Shown: positions 50,559 through 59,979 of the stretch, piece by piece
Position numbering within the stretch: position 1 is the first letter of the stretch
Layout: each line of letters starts with the position of its first letter
From: Arthrobacter sp.
Lineage (GTDB): Bacteria; Actinomycetota; Actinomycetes; Actinomycetales; Micrococcaceae
Assembly: GCA_023264815.1 (NCBI GenBank)
Contig: JAHFUZ010000010.1
Span: 1-64,000 of the forward strand
Direction: 5' to 3'
Length of the DNA stretch: 64,000 nt
Translations under genes and position numbers: made by a program
The notes under the pieces: model-generated
Told to the model about the DNA's origin: nothing
Databases searched by the model: none
What the model saw: only the letters and a program-made list of their open reading frames with translations

Positions 50559-50939
50559 ATGCTCAAGGATCGAACCATCATGGCTGTCCTCGCCGCGAAG
50601 GACATCAACAGGGCGAAGGATTTCTACCGGGACAAGCTGGGCCTGGAACCCTCCGAGTCCATGGAGGATGACAGCCTGTTCTACAGCGGAGGGAACGGAA
50701 CGGGCTTCCTGATCTATCAGACCGAGAATGCCGGAACAGCCAAGAACACGCAGATGGGCTGGGAAACGGACAACCTCGAAACTGAGATGGAGGAACTGCG
50801 GGGCCGCGGAGTCGTCTTCGAAGACTATGATTTTCCCGGCCTGAAGACGGAAAACGGCGTGGCCACCAACGACTGGGGCAAATCCGCCTGGTTCCTGGAC
50901 AGCGAGGGGAACATCCTCAACATTTCCCAGCGCGCGTAA
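50559..50939 (+). CDS. VOC family (glyoxalase-like) protein
   Basis: VLAAKDINRAKDFYRDKLGLEPSESMEDDSLFYSGGNGTGFLIYQ; start at internal ATG. Confidence 0.88.
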   Translation: MLKDRTIMAVLAAKDINRAKDFYRDKLGLEPSESMEDDSLFYSGGNGTGFLIYQTENAGTAKNTQMGWETDNLETEMEELRGRGVVFEDYDFPGLKTENGVATNDWGKSAWFLDSEGNILNISQRA

Positions 50940-51117
50940 TTACCGCCGCGCCACACCAAACACCGCAGCCGAGGCAGGGGCTGAGGATGCGCTCAACGGG
51001 CCGCGCCTGCCACCCCCGGCATGCGCGGCCCGTTGGACGATACGCCGGCTCCCGCCTACCATGCCACGGCTCTGCAGAGGCTGGCTGGGTGAAGTAGCGG
51101 CTGGCTACGCTAGGGCA

Positions 51118-51618
51118 ATGGACTTCCAAATCCGGCAGGCTACGCCCCATGACGCCGAGGCCGTGGTGCGGATGCACACCCTGGCACACGAGGAAACGTA
51201 CGGGGACCATCTCTCGGCGGAGTTCTTCCGCGCCCGGCGGGAGAGCATTCCCGAACGGGTGGCACGCCGTCGGACATACCTTGCCGGCAGCGATCCGCGG
51301 ATCATAGCCGTGGACGCCAACAACGAGGTGGTGGGGCTGGCAGACGCCGGTCCCGGCCGCGATGACGACGGTCCCATGCCGCTGGAACTGTATTCGCTCT
51401 ACACGCTCAAGCGCACTCACGGCAGCGGGCTTGGTGCCGCATTGCTGGGCGCCGCCATTGGCGGGAGCCCCGCCTACCTCTGGGTCCTGGACGGCAATTC
51501 CCGGGCGGTGGCCTTCTACCGCAAGCACGGTTTCCGCCCCGACGGCAGGCGCGGGCTGCTGCCGCCCGAATGGGAGGAACTGCCCGAATTACGGATGGTG
51601 CGCGGGGCAGGGACGTGA
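51118..51618 (+). CDS. GNAT N-acetyltransferase
   Basis: IRQATPHDAEAVVRMHTLAHEETYG...GSGLGAALLGAAIG. Confidence 0.88.
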   Translation: MDFQIRQATPHDAEAVVRMHTLAHEETYGDHLSAEFFRARRESIPERVARRRTYLAGSDPRIIAVDANNEVVGLADAGPGRDDDGPMPLELYSLYTLKRTHGSGLGAALLGAAIGGSPAYLWVLDGNSRAVAFYRKHGFRPDGRRGLLPPEWEELPELRMVRGAGT

Positions 51619-51946
51619 GCGCGCCTCCCGCTGAGATTCTGTCCGGCTACCGCCGCGCGGCACAGGAACTGGAGGCCAGGTTGGCCGCCGCCACTCCAGG
51701 GGATCTCCGGCGCAGGACCAACGGCACCAAATGGACCAACGAGCAACTTCTCTTCCACATGGTTTTCGGCTACACGGTGGTCCGTGCACTGCTTCCCCTT
51801 GTCCGCATTATCAGCAGGCTGCCCCGGACCGGTGGGACCCGTTCTTTGAGCCACTGATGACGCTGAACGACGTCTACGCCTACCCAACACTGCATTTCGA
51901 CTTCCACGCCAAACAGCTGACCCTCCCGCCGGCGAAAGCCGCGTAG
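51615..51946 (+). pseudogene. DinB-superfamily protein with internal deletion and frameshift
   Basis: N-terminal VSAPPAEILSGYRRAAQELEARLAAATPGDLRRRTNGTKWTNEQLLFHMVFGY ends early; the C-terminal part (RWDPFFEPLMTLNDVYAYPTLHFDFHAKQLTL) is in another frame. Confidence 0.7.
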
Positions 51947-52003
51947 GCCAGCACGCTTCACGCACAGAGCATCCCATGCGCAGCAGGACTCCGGCCCTTT
52001 GCG

Positions 52004-52348
52004 TCAGAGGCCGAGGTTCTTCAGAGCCTCCAGCATCTGGGCGGGAGCCGGAACGCCGGCGAGGCCGTGGGGCGTTGGGTAGAGCCTGCAGGCGAGCTCA
52101 CCGGTTGGTGTTCTGTCAGGGAAGATGTCCCCGCCGTCCGCGGTGATGGTGGGCGAACCGGCGAATCCGGTCCCGGCGGCATCCTCCGGAGTATCGATTC
52201 GGACCATGTGGACGGCGATATCCTGACGGCCCAGGGCGGCCAGGGCGGCCTCAACCTGCTGGAGGGCCAGCGCCGTATGAGGGCAGTCGGGGATGTGAAG
52301 CAGTTCCAGTTTCACGGTGGTCCGTTTCCGCGGCTGTGCTGCGGTCAT
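52004..52348 (-). CDS. Thioredoxin-like protein of a metal-responsive operon
   Basis: KLELLHIPDCPHTALALQQVEAALAALG...TGFAGSPTITADGGDIF. Confidence 0.75.
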   Translation of the reverse strand: MTAAQPRKRTTVKLELLHIPDCPHTALALQQVEAALAALGRQDIAVHMVRIDTPEDAAGTGFAGSPTITADGGDIFPDRTPTGELACRLYPTPHGLAGVPAPAQMLEALKNLGL

Positions 52349-53088
52349 GTTTTGCGGCTTTCTGTTGGGTCGGAGAGGTTGAGGGGTTTCGGTTCAGGAC
52401 CCGGCCGGCAGCCATCACAGCACCCGTCAGGGTCTCCGTCCGGTTGCGCGTCGGCACGGGGAACAGCGCAGCAGACATCCCCTCGCCAGGCGTTGATACC
52501 TTCTCGGACGGCGATACCGGCAATGATCAGTGCCGCACCGGCATCCGCCCACCACCACCCCAGGGCGCTGTTGAGGACAAGTCCTATGAGCAGGACGGCG
52601 GAGAGATAGGTGCAGAGCAGGGTCTGTTTGGAATCTGCGACGGCGGTCCGGGAGCCCAGTTCCCTGCCCGCGCGGCGCTGAAGCCAGGACAGGACAGGCA
52701 TGATGCCCAGGCTCAGGGCGGCGATCACGATTCCCGGCGTGGAATGCTGTGCCGCGGCTCCGCCAAGCAGGGATGTGAGCGAGTCGATGGAGACAAATAC
52801 TGCCAGGGCGAAGAAGGAGGCCGCGATGATCCGCAGCGTGAGGTGTTCGCGGCGTTCGGGGTTGGCCGCGGAGAACTGCCAGGAAAGGGCGACGGCGGAC
52901 GCGACCTCGATCACCGAATCGAGTCCGAAGCCGATAAGGGCCGGTGAATCCGCCAGATTGCCTGCCCACAGCGCGGCGACGGCCTCAACCACGTTGTAGG
53001 TGATGGTAGCGGCGGCGAAGATGCGGATGCGCCGGCTTAGGACGGCGCGGCGGGCAGCGGTCGGGACGCCCTGCAGTATTCCGCTCAT
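52345..53088 (-). CDS. Cation diffusion facilitator-type transporter with Cys-rich C-terminal tail
   Basis: CDF-like TM helices (ALIGFGLDSVIEVASAVALSW); tail DVCCAVPRADAQPDGDPDGCCDGC. Confidence 0.82.
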   Translation of the reverse strand: MSGILQGVPTAARRAVLSRRIRIFAAATITYNVVEAVAALWAGNLADSPALIGFGLDSVIEVASAVALSWQFSAANPERREHLTLRIIAASFFALAVFVSIDSLTSLLGGAAAQHSTPGIVIAALSLGIMPVLSWLQRRAGRELGSRTAVADSKQTLLCTYLSAVLLIGLVLNSALGWWWADAGAALIIAGIAVREGINAWRGDVCCAVPRADAQPDGDPDGCCDGCRPGPEPKPLNLSDPTESRKT

Positions 53089-53411
53089 ACCAGGCACGTC
53101 CCGTCGGGGGCGCAGCACGCAGGATCGACGGCCAGCACCACGCCAAGAAGGTCCCGGATCGCATGGCCCAGCCGGGAATCTGCGAGTTCATAACGCGTCC
53201 GCCGTCCGTCCGGGACGGCCACCACCAAGCCGCAGCCCCGCAGACAGGCCAGGTGATTGGACATCCTTTGGCGCGAGACGGCCAGGGACTCGGCCAGATC
53301 CGACGGGTAGGCCGGCGAATCCGCCAAAGCCAGCAGGATCCGGGCACGCGTAGCATCAGAGACCGCGTAGCCGAACCGGGCCAGCACCGGAGCATGCGTC
53401 AGGGTTTCCAT
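53085..53411 (-). CDS. CmtR-like ArsR/SmtB family metalloregulator
   Basis: HLACLRGCGLVVAVPDGRRTRYELAD with C-x3-C in the recognition helix and C-terminal ACCAPDGTC. Confidence 0.85.
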   Translation of the reverse strand: METLTHAPVLARFGYAVSDATRARILLALADSPAYPSDLAESLAVSRQRMSNHLACLRGCGLVVAVPDGRRTRYELADSRLGHAIRDLLGVVLAVDPACCAPDGTCLV

Positions 53412-53546
53412 GGGTCAACAGTACAGCAGACGATGTATTCAGTAGGAGCTGTATTGAGGGGGTCATTGTGGCGGCTTCGCGCAACGCTGCCTCCAGGGCA
53501 TGGTCCGGGGCTGGTTTACTGGCAGGAGTCGAGAGAAGGAGCCAAC

Positions 53547-54497
53547 ATGCCCGGTGTCGCCAAAGCGCGGAAACTACGGGTGAGCCTGCCCGGCGAGGAG
53601 TTGGCGGACGCTGTGATGCTGCCCGCCGGCGTCGAACTCTTCCTGTGGGACCTTACCGGCGAGCCGCCCGCTGCCCGGTTCGATCTGGTGGTGCCGCCCT
53701 ACATGGGCAAGCCGGACGCGCTCGCGGCGCTCGCCGGCGTGGACGTCGGGCTGGTCCAGAGCCAGTCGATCGGGTACGACGGCGTCGCGGCTGTTCTGCC
53801 CGCGGGGTGCCGTTTTGCGAACGCTGCGGGAGTCCATGAAACGTCGACGGCGGAACTTGCGGTGGGCATGATGATCGCCAGCCAGCGGGGCATGCCGGAT
53901 TTTGCCCGGAACCAGGCGACGGGTACGTGGGATAACGGGATGCGCCCCAGCCTGGCGGACCGGCGGGTGCTGCTGGTGGGTTACGGCGGAGTGGGGAAGG
54001 CGATCGAGGCCCGGCTGCTGCCGTTCGAGACCGAAGTAACCCGGCTGGCCAGCCGCGGCCGGACGGATGGGCGCGGCACGATCTACGGGATCGATGCGCT
54101 GTACGGGCAGCTGCCGCTGCATGACATTGTGGTGGTCAGCGTGCCGCTCGGCGAGCACACCCGGCACCTGGTGGATGGCAGGTTCCTGGCAGCCATGCAG
54201 GACGGAGCACTGCTGGTCAACGTGGCGCGCGGTCCGGTGGCCGACACCGATGCCCTGCTTCGCGAGGCCTCCACCGGCAGGCTGCGGGCGGCCCTGGACG
54301 TGACGGACCCGGAACCGCTGCCGCAGGATCACCCGCTGTGGACCGTGCCGGGCGTGCTGATCACACCGCACGTGGGCGGCGCGAGCACGGCCATGCTGCC
54401 ACGGATGGCCCGGCTGGTCCGCCAGCAGATCGGGCTGCTGCAGGCAGGTGAGGAACCGGTGAATGTGGTGCTGGGCGGGGACAGCGGAGACCATTAA
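53547..54497 (+). CDS. D-2-hydroxyacid dehydrogenase family protein
   Basis: LVGYGGVGKAIEARLLPFE, LLVNVARGPVADTDALL, TPHVGGAS. Confidence 0.9.
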   Translation: MPGVAKARKLRVSLPGEELADAVMLPAGVELFLWDLTGEPPAARFDLVVPPYMGKPDALAALAGVDVGLVQSQSIGYDGVAAVLPAGCRFANAAGVHETSTAELAVGMMIASQRGMPDFARNQATGTWDNGMRPSLADRRVLLVGYGGVGKAIEARLLPFETEVTRLASRGRTDGRGTIYGIDALYGQLPLHDIVVVSVPLGEHTRHLVDGRFLAAMQDGALLVNVARGPVADTDALLREASTGRLRAALDVTDPEPLPQDHPLWTVPGVLITPHVGGASTAMLPRMARLVRQQIGLLQAGEEPVNVVLGGDSGDH

Positions 54498-54631
54498 TTC
54501 CGGCATATTGACACCCCATCGGCACAGGATTAACGTCTGCGTTAACGGGACTGTCCGCCCCGTTCCTACGAATTTTCGGCGCCGAGTCCGGGCCCGCTTC
54601 TGCTTGGCAAGGCGCCAGCGAGGAGGGCTCT

Positions 54632-55249
54632 GTGTCTTGGGAAATTTCGGGAACGTACGTTGGTAACTGCACCTGCCAACTGATTTGTCCGTGCCCCGTG
54701 GACGGGATGCCCACCGGGCCTGACGGAGAGTGCCGGGGGCTGAACGTGTTCCACATCGCGAAGGGAAACCTTGATGACACCGACCTGTCCGGCGTCGACT
54801 TCGCGTTCCTCAATTGGTTCCCGACGCATCTGACTGCGGGCGGCTGGAAGGTGGGGGCCGTCGTCGACGATGCCGCAACCGCTGCCCAGGTGGGCGCCTT
54901 GGAAACAATTCTTCGAGGGCAGGCCGGCGGGCCTTTTGGTGATCTGGCCGGACTGTACGGCGAATGGCTGGGAGTTGAACGGGGCGGTGTCACATTTGCC
55001 GGTGGCGACAGGCCCTCCGGCTCGGTGGCCGGCCGTGCCGAGTTCACGTTCGAGCCCCTGCCCGGACCTGATGGCGGCGTAACCACGGTGAAAAACGCGA
55101 TGTACGGCTTTGCCCCTGAGTTCCGGGTGGGAAAGGCCCCGGGGCACACGGAGCTGTTCGGCATGGAATTCGACGGCGTGTACGGCGAAACCGCGGAGTT
55201 CATGTTCGCCAGTGAAATGGCTGAGGGTACTCCGAAGGGCAGAGGATAG
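54632..55249 (+). CDS. DUF1326 domain protein
   Basis: WEISGTYVGNCTCQLICPCPVDGMPTGPDGECRG. Confidence 0.85.
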   Translation: MSWEISGTYVGNCTCQLICPCPVDGMPTGPDGECRGLNVFHIAKGNLDDTDLSGVDFAFLNWFPTHLTAGGWKVGAVVDDAATAAQVGALETILRGQAGGPFGDLAGLYGEWLGVERGGVTFAGGDRPSGSVAGRAEFTFEPLPGPDGGVTTVKNAMYGFAPEFRVGKAPGHTELFGMEFDGVYGETAEFMFASEMAEGTPKGRG

Positions 55250-55262
55250 CCCGGCGGGCCCC

Positions 55263-56072
55263 ATGGAACACAGGAAACCCCTGAGACGAAGGATCGCATC
55301 GACTCAGGCGGCGGCCTCGCGCATTGACCTGCGGGAGGCCGCCCTGATTGCAGCCCTTCTGGTTCTGGCGGCGGCCAGCTGGACCTTCACGGCAACCCAG
55401 CTCAACGGTATGGACATGGGCAGCTGGACGGACCCCGGGCCGCTGGGCTTCTTCACCCTGACGTGGGTGGTGATGCTCGCAGCAATGATGTTTCCGTCCG
55501 TGGCGCCCATGGTGGTCGCCTATCACCGGATCCAGCGCCACCGGCGTCAGACGGGACGTTATGCACCGGGTGGATCAACGGCCATATTTGTGGCCGGCTA
55601 CCTGATTGCGTGGACGGCTTTCGGGCTGGCGGCCTATTCGCTGTACAAGTGGATCGCGGGGGTCACTCCCGCGGTATTCGCCCCGGACCAAGGCGGCCGC
55701 TATGTGGCGGCCGGGGTGATCGTACTGGCGGCCGTGTACCAATTGACGCCTGCCAAGAATGTCAGCCTGATGAAATGCCGCTCGCCCCTGGACTTTATCC
55801 TGCACCGGATGCGCCCCGGTTACGGCGGTGCGCTTCGTATGGGTGTGGAGCACGGCGTATGGTGCGTGGCGTGCTGCTGGGCGCTCATGACCGCGTTGTT
55901 TGCGCTGGGCGTTATGAGCATTGGCTGGATGGCGCTGATTGGCGCCTTCATTGCCGGGGAGAAGATGCTGCCCTGGAAGCGGCTGGCTAACCGATCGGTC
56001 TCGGTGGCACTGGCCCTGATCGCATTGGCAGTGGCGCTCGCGCCGGCAGCGGTAGACGGCATGGGAATGTAG
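55263..56072 (+). CDS. DUF2182 predicted metal-binding integral membrane protein
   Basis: TWVVMLAAMMFPSVAPMVVAYHRI, LTPAKNVSLMKCRSPLDF, GVEHGVWCVACCWALM. Confidence 0.88.
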   Translation: MEHRKPLRRRIASTQAAASRIDLREAALIAALLVLAAASWTFTATQLNGMDMGSWTDPGPLGFFTLTWVVMLAAMMFPSVAPMVVAYHRIQRHRRQTGRYAPGGSTAIFVAGYLIAWTAFGLAAYSLYKWIAGVTPAVFAPDQGGRYVAAGVIVLAAVYQLTPAKNVSLMKCRSPLDFILHRMRPGYGGALRMGVEHGVWCVACCWALMTALFALGVMSIGWMALIGAFIAGEKMLPWKRLANRSVSVALALIALAVALAPAAVDGMGM

Positions 56073-56267
56073 CCGGAACAGGGGAGCAGATTGCGGGCGC
56101 TGGCTATGGCCCTTTCGAAGGAGGCATGCCTAGACTGTCCAGACCTCCAACCGTGGGAAGACACCCACCTGCTCAAGCCGCGGGCAGCTCTGAACTGGAG
56201 GTCCATTGCAGCACTTTATGATCCGCAGCGTGCCCCACCGGGCGCGCTGCGCTGACAAGAGGAGAGC

Positions 56268-57482
56268 ATGATGACAGGGAACAAAGCCGTTGCCTACAAG
56301 GAACCGGGCAAAGTCGAACTGATCGACATCGACTATCCAACCTTCGAACTCAAGGACGGGCCGGGCGTGAACCCGGCGAATGTGGGGCGTTCGGTACCGC
56401 ACGGGGTCATCCTGAAAACGGTGGCCACCAACATCTGCGGCTCGGACCAGCACATGGTCCGCGGCCGGACCACGGCGCCGCCCAACCTGGTTCTGGGGCA
56501 CGAAATCACCGGCGAAGTGGTGGAGGTGGGCCCCGGCGTCGAGTTCATCAAAGTGGGGGACATCTGTTCGGTGCCCTTCAACATCGCCTGCGGCCGGTGC
56601 CGTAATTGCAAGGAACGCAAGACCGGGATTTGCCTGAACGTCAATCCGGACCGGCCGGGCAGCGCCTACGGCTATGTGGATATGGGCGGCTGGGTGGGCG
56701 GCCAGGCCAATTACGTCCTGGTGCCCTACGCCGACTGGAACCTGCTGAAGTTCCCGGACAGGGATCAGGCCCTCGAAAAAATCATGGACCTGACCATGCT
56801 CTCGGACATCTTCCCCACGGGCTTCCACGGTGCCGTGACAGCCGGGGTGGGCGTGGGCTCCACCGTGTATGTGGCCGGCGCCGGTCCGGTTGGCCTCGCA
56901 GCAGCCACCAGTGCGCATCTGCTGGGTGCCGCCGTCGTGATCGTGGGGGACCTGAACAAGGACCGGCTGGCGCAGGCACGCAGCTTCGGATGCGAAACCA
57001 TCGATCTCAGCGAGGGCGGCCCGGCGGAGCAGATCGAGCAGATCCTGGGCGTTCCGGAAGTGGACTGCGGGGTGGACGCCGTGGGTTTCGAGGCCCGAGG
57101 CCACGGCCACGACGCCAAGGAAGCGCCGGCCACGGTGCTGAATTCGCTGATGGACATTACCGCGGCCGGCGGCGCGCTGGGCATTCCCGGGCTGTACGTC
57201 ACCGGTGATCCGGGCGGGATCGACGACGCCGCCAAAAAAGGTGCACTGAGCCTGAGCCTGGGCACCGGCTGGGCGAAGTCCCTGAGCTTCACCACTGGCC
57301 AGTGCCCGGTGATGAAGTACAACCGGCAGCTGATGATGGCCATCCTGCATGACCGCGTGAGCATCGCCAAGAACGTCAATGCAAAGGCGATCACGCTGGA
57401 AGACGCGCCCAAGGGCTACGCCGAGTTCGACGCCGGCGCCGCCACCAAGTACGTCCTCAACCCGAACGGATACCTCAACTGA
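56268..57482 (+). CDS. fdhA: Glutathione-independent formaldehyde dehydrogenase (zinc MDR)
   Basis: VATNICGSDQHMVRGRTTAPPNLVLGHEITGEVVEVGPGVEFIKVGDICSVPFNIACGRCRNCKERKTGICLNVNPDRPGSAYGYVDMGGW. Confidence 0.92.
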   Translation: MMTGNKAVAYKEPGKVELIDIDYPTFELKDGPGVNPANVGRSVPHGVILKTVATNICGSDQHMVRGRTTAPPNLVLGHEITGEVVEVGPGVEFIKVGDICSVPFNIACGRCRNCKERKTGICLNVNPDRPGSAYGYVDMGGWVGGQANYVLVPYADWNLLKFPDRDQALEKIMDLTMLSDIFPTGFHGAVTAGVGVGSTVYVAGAGPVGLAAATSAHLLGAAVVIVGDLNKDRLAQARSFGCETIDLSEGGPAEQIEQILGVPEVDCGVDAVGFEARGHGHDAKEAPATVLNSLMDITAAGGALGIPGLYVTGDPGGIDDAAKKGALSLSLGTGWAKSLSFTTGQCPVMKYNRQLMMAILHDRVSIAKNVNAKAITLEDAPKGYAEFDAGAATKYVLNPNGYLN

Positions 57483-57566
57483 GCCGCTGCCGGGCCGGGT
57501 GCCCAACGCACCTGGCCCGGCCCTTCGGCCCTGCCCGTTCCTGTGATTGATGGGTACGGTTGCCTC

Positions 57567-57902
57567 ATGCAGAAGATATCGATCGACGCCCTGGCCCGCC
57601 AGCAGATCGCGGCCGCCGTGGCGGCACCCAGCGGGCGGGCCGCCGACACAGCGTTCGGCGGGCACGAAAAGAAGCTCCGGCAAACTGTCATGGCCTTCCG
57701 CGCCGGCACCCGGCTCAGCGAACACCAGAACCCCGGCGAGGCCACGGTTTATGTCATCAAAGGGTCCGTGTGGCTAAAGGCGGGCGATGAGTCGTGGCAG
57801 GGCAAGTCCGGTGACCTCCTGATCGTCCCGGAGGGCCTGCACAGCCTCGAAGCGGAAGAGGACTCCGCGGTGCTGTTTACGGTGGTCAAGACAGACCGCT
57901 AG
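57567..57902 (+). CDS. Cupin domain protein
   Basis: GTRLSEHQNPGEATVYVIKGSVWLKAGDESWQGKSGDLLIVPEGLHSLEA. Confidence 0.85.
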   Translation: MQKISIDALARQQIAAAVAAPSGRAADTAFGGHEKKLRQTVMAFRAGTRLSEHQNPGEATVYVIKGSVWLKAGDESWQGKSGDLLIVPEGLHSLEAEEDSAVLFTVVKTDR

Positions 57903-57947
57903 CCGCACGCCCTGCTATGGTCCCCGGTCTGCCCGAGCTCCGCCGGC

Positions 57948-58298
57948 TCAGAGATCTGCCAGGAGTCCTGCGACGTCGTCCAGGGCGCCAGGGATAAGCG
58001 AGTAGTAGGCCCACGTGCCGCGCTTTTCGCGGTGCAGCAACCCAGCCTCTACCAGCATCTTCAGGTGGTGGGAGACGGTGGGCTGGCCGAGGTCCAGTGG
58101 CTCTGTCAGGTCACACACGCAGGACTCGCCGGAGGGCTCGGCCTTGATGATGGAGAGCAGCCGCAGCCGGTTCGGATCCGCCAGTGCCTTGAAGACCAGG
58201 GCCTTCTGCTTCGCTTCTTCGGCACCCAGGGCGGGCACGCGGGCCGGGGCGCAGCAGGCTTCAACCGTGGCCGGGGTGAGGACGGGCAGGGAGTTCAT
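57948..58298 (-). CDS. arsR: ArsR family arsenic-responsive repressor
   Basis: Cys15-Cys16 (EACCAP) plus ESCVCDL; HTH LGQPTVSHHLKMLVEAGLLHREKRGTWAYYSL. Confidence 0.88.
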   Translation of the reverse strand: MNSLPVLTPATVEACCAPARVPALGAEEAKQKALVFKALADPNRLRLLSIIKAEPSGESCVCDLTEPLDLGQPTVSHHLKMLVEAGLLHREKRGTWAYYSLIPGALDDVAGLLADL

Positions 58299-58317
58299 GT
58301 ATCCATTATGCCCGCAT

Positions 58318-58333
58318 ATTGACCATCATCAAT
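58318..58333. promoter_or_regulatory. Candidate ArsR operator
   Basis: ATTGA-N6-TCAAT directly upstream of arsR. Confidence 0.6.
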
Positions 58334-58367
58334 GTATTCGGCCGGCGCATCGGTTGCCGGTGGGCCC

Positions 58368-59108
58368 TCAGGAAGCGGCCTGGCCGGCTGCGTGCGGAAG
58401 AACGACGTCGTCCGCGGTGCGTGCCGCGGACGGGAACAGGAGGAGGAGCAGGCCAAGCCCCACGGCCGCTCCGGCCAGTTGTGCAAGGACGAAGCCCGGG
58501 ACCGAGCCGGGCGCGATGCCGGCGAACGTGTCACTGAAGATCCGGCCGAACGTCACGGCGGGGTTCGCGAACGACGAAGAGGACGTGAACCAGTACGCTG
58601 CCCCGATATAGGCGCCCACGGCCGGTGCGGCAAGAACCCCGCGCTTCGTGGCGGCCAGGGCGAAGATCAGCAGGACGAGTCCTGCGGTGGCCACCACCTC
58701 GCCGAGCAGGTGTCCCGTGGTGGCGCGGTCCTTGGTTGAGATGGAGGTGCCCACCTCAAACATGGTGTTCGCGATGATGCTGCCGCTTACCGCGCCCGCC
58801 GTCTGCGCAACAATGTAGATGCCGAGTTCGGACAGGGTGAGCCCGGTTCCGCTGCGGCGGCCAAGGACCCAGTCCACGAGGGATACCACGGGGTTGAAGT
58901 GCGCGCCGCTGACCGGCCCGAGGACGAGGATCAGTACCGTCAGGCCGAAGACCGTGGCCATGCTGTTCTGGAGCAGCTGCAGCCCCACGTCGTTGGGGGA
59001 GAGCTGTTGGGCGGCGATGCCGGAACCCACCACGATCATTACGAGCAGGCTGGTGCCGAGCAGTTCGGCGGCGGCGCGGCGCCACAGCGGGGGCTGGTTG
59101 GAAGTCAT
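58368..59108 (-). CDS. MIP/aquaporin family channel (AqpS-like)
   Basis: SGAHFNPVVSLVDW and FANPAVTFGRIFSDTF NPA-type motifs; ars context. Confidence 0.88.
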   Translation of the reverse strand: MTSNQPPLWRRAAAELLGTSLLVMIVVGSGIAAQQLSPNDVGLQLLQNSMATVFGLTVLILVLGPVSGAHFNPVVSLVDWVLGRRSGTGLTLSELGIYIVAQTAGAVSGSIIANTMFEVGTSISTKDRATTGHLLGEVVATAGLVLLIFALAATKRGVLAAPAVGAYIGAAYWFTSSSSFANPAVTFGRIFSDTFAGIAPGSVPGFVLAQLAGAAVGLGLLLLLFPSAARTADDVVLPHAAGQAAS

Positions 59109-59154
59109 GCACAAAAGCTTGACGCATGAAGTTATCTCAGTCAAAATTGAACCA

Positions 59155-59829
59155 ATGATGACTGAGCCAGTTGACGAGTTTCAGGCGCGGGTTGCCAAGC
59201 ATGCCGCCCTGGCCGACCCGGCGCGCCTTCGCATGGTGGACCTGCTGACGCTGGGGGACCTTTCCCCGAGCGAACTGCAGGCCGAGCTCGGGATGCCCTC
59301 AAACCTGGTGTCCCACCATCTGCGCACGCTGGAAGGTGCAGGCCTGGCCACCCGCCATCGTTCCGAGGCGGACAGGCGCCGAAGCTACATCCGGCTCGCC
59401 GCCGGCGTGTTGGACGGGCTCGCCCCCGGCCGTGAACACGGAGCCCGCCGCGTCCTTTTTGTGTGCACGCGCAACAGTGCCCGGTCCCAACTGGCTGCGG
59501 CGCTCTGGAGCCAGGTCAGTGAGATTCCCTCGCTTTCGGCAGGCACCCACCCTGCGGACCGGATTGCCCAGGGGGCGGTCGACGTCGCCCGGCGCCACGG
59601 GCTCGACCTTGCGGACCGCTCCCCGAGGCTGCTGGATGACGCGGTGCGTTCGGATGCGTTCATTGTGACCGTGTGCGATAACGCCCATGAGGAAATCCCC
59701 ATACTGGGAGGGATTCACTGGTCTGTTCCTGATCCGCTCCGCCTCAACACCGAGGATGCCTTCGAGGGCGCCTTTGCTGATATTGCCCGACGCGTTGGCG
59801 ACCTCGCGCCCCGCCTGCACGCCGCCTAG
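59155..59829 (+). CDS. ArsR-ArsC fusion (HTH + LMW-PTPase-like domain)
   Basis: N-terminal ArsR HTH (LQAELGMPSNLVSHHLRTLEGAGLATRHR), then RRVLFVCTRNSARSQLAAALW. Confidence 0.88.
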   Translation: MMTEPVDEFQARVAKHAALADPARLRMVDLLTLGDLSPSELQAELGMPSNLVSHHLRTLEGAGLATRHRSEADRRRSYIRLAAGVLDGLAPGREHGARRVLFVCTRNSARSQLAAALWSQVSEIPSLSAGTHPADRIAQGAVDVARRHGLDLADRSPRLLDDAVRSDAFIVTVCDNAHEEIPILGGIHWSVPDPLRLNTEDAFEGAFADIARRVGDLAPRLHAA

Positions 59830-59847
59830 ACCCCCCATCCCATCAAT

Positions 59848-59901
59848 ATTGACAAGTATCAATCTACTGATCGATACTTCATGCATCGATAGATATCAAT
59901 G
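59848..59901. promoter_or_regulatory. Candidate tandem ArsR operators upstream of arsC
   Basis: ATTGA-CAAGTA-TCAAT (59848-59863) and CATCGAT-AGAT-ATCAATG (59884-59901). Confidence 0.6.
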
Positions 59902-59979
59902 TCTGTCAGTAGAGGGTGGCACAGGGGTAGGGGCCACAAACAACCCGATCCACACCCAACTGATACCAGGAGAAACCAC

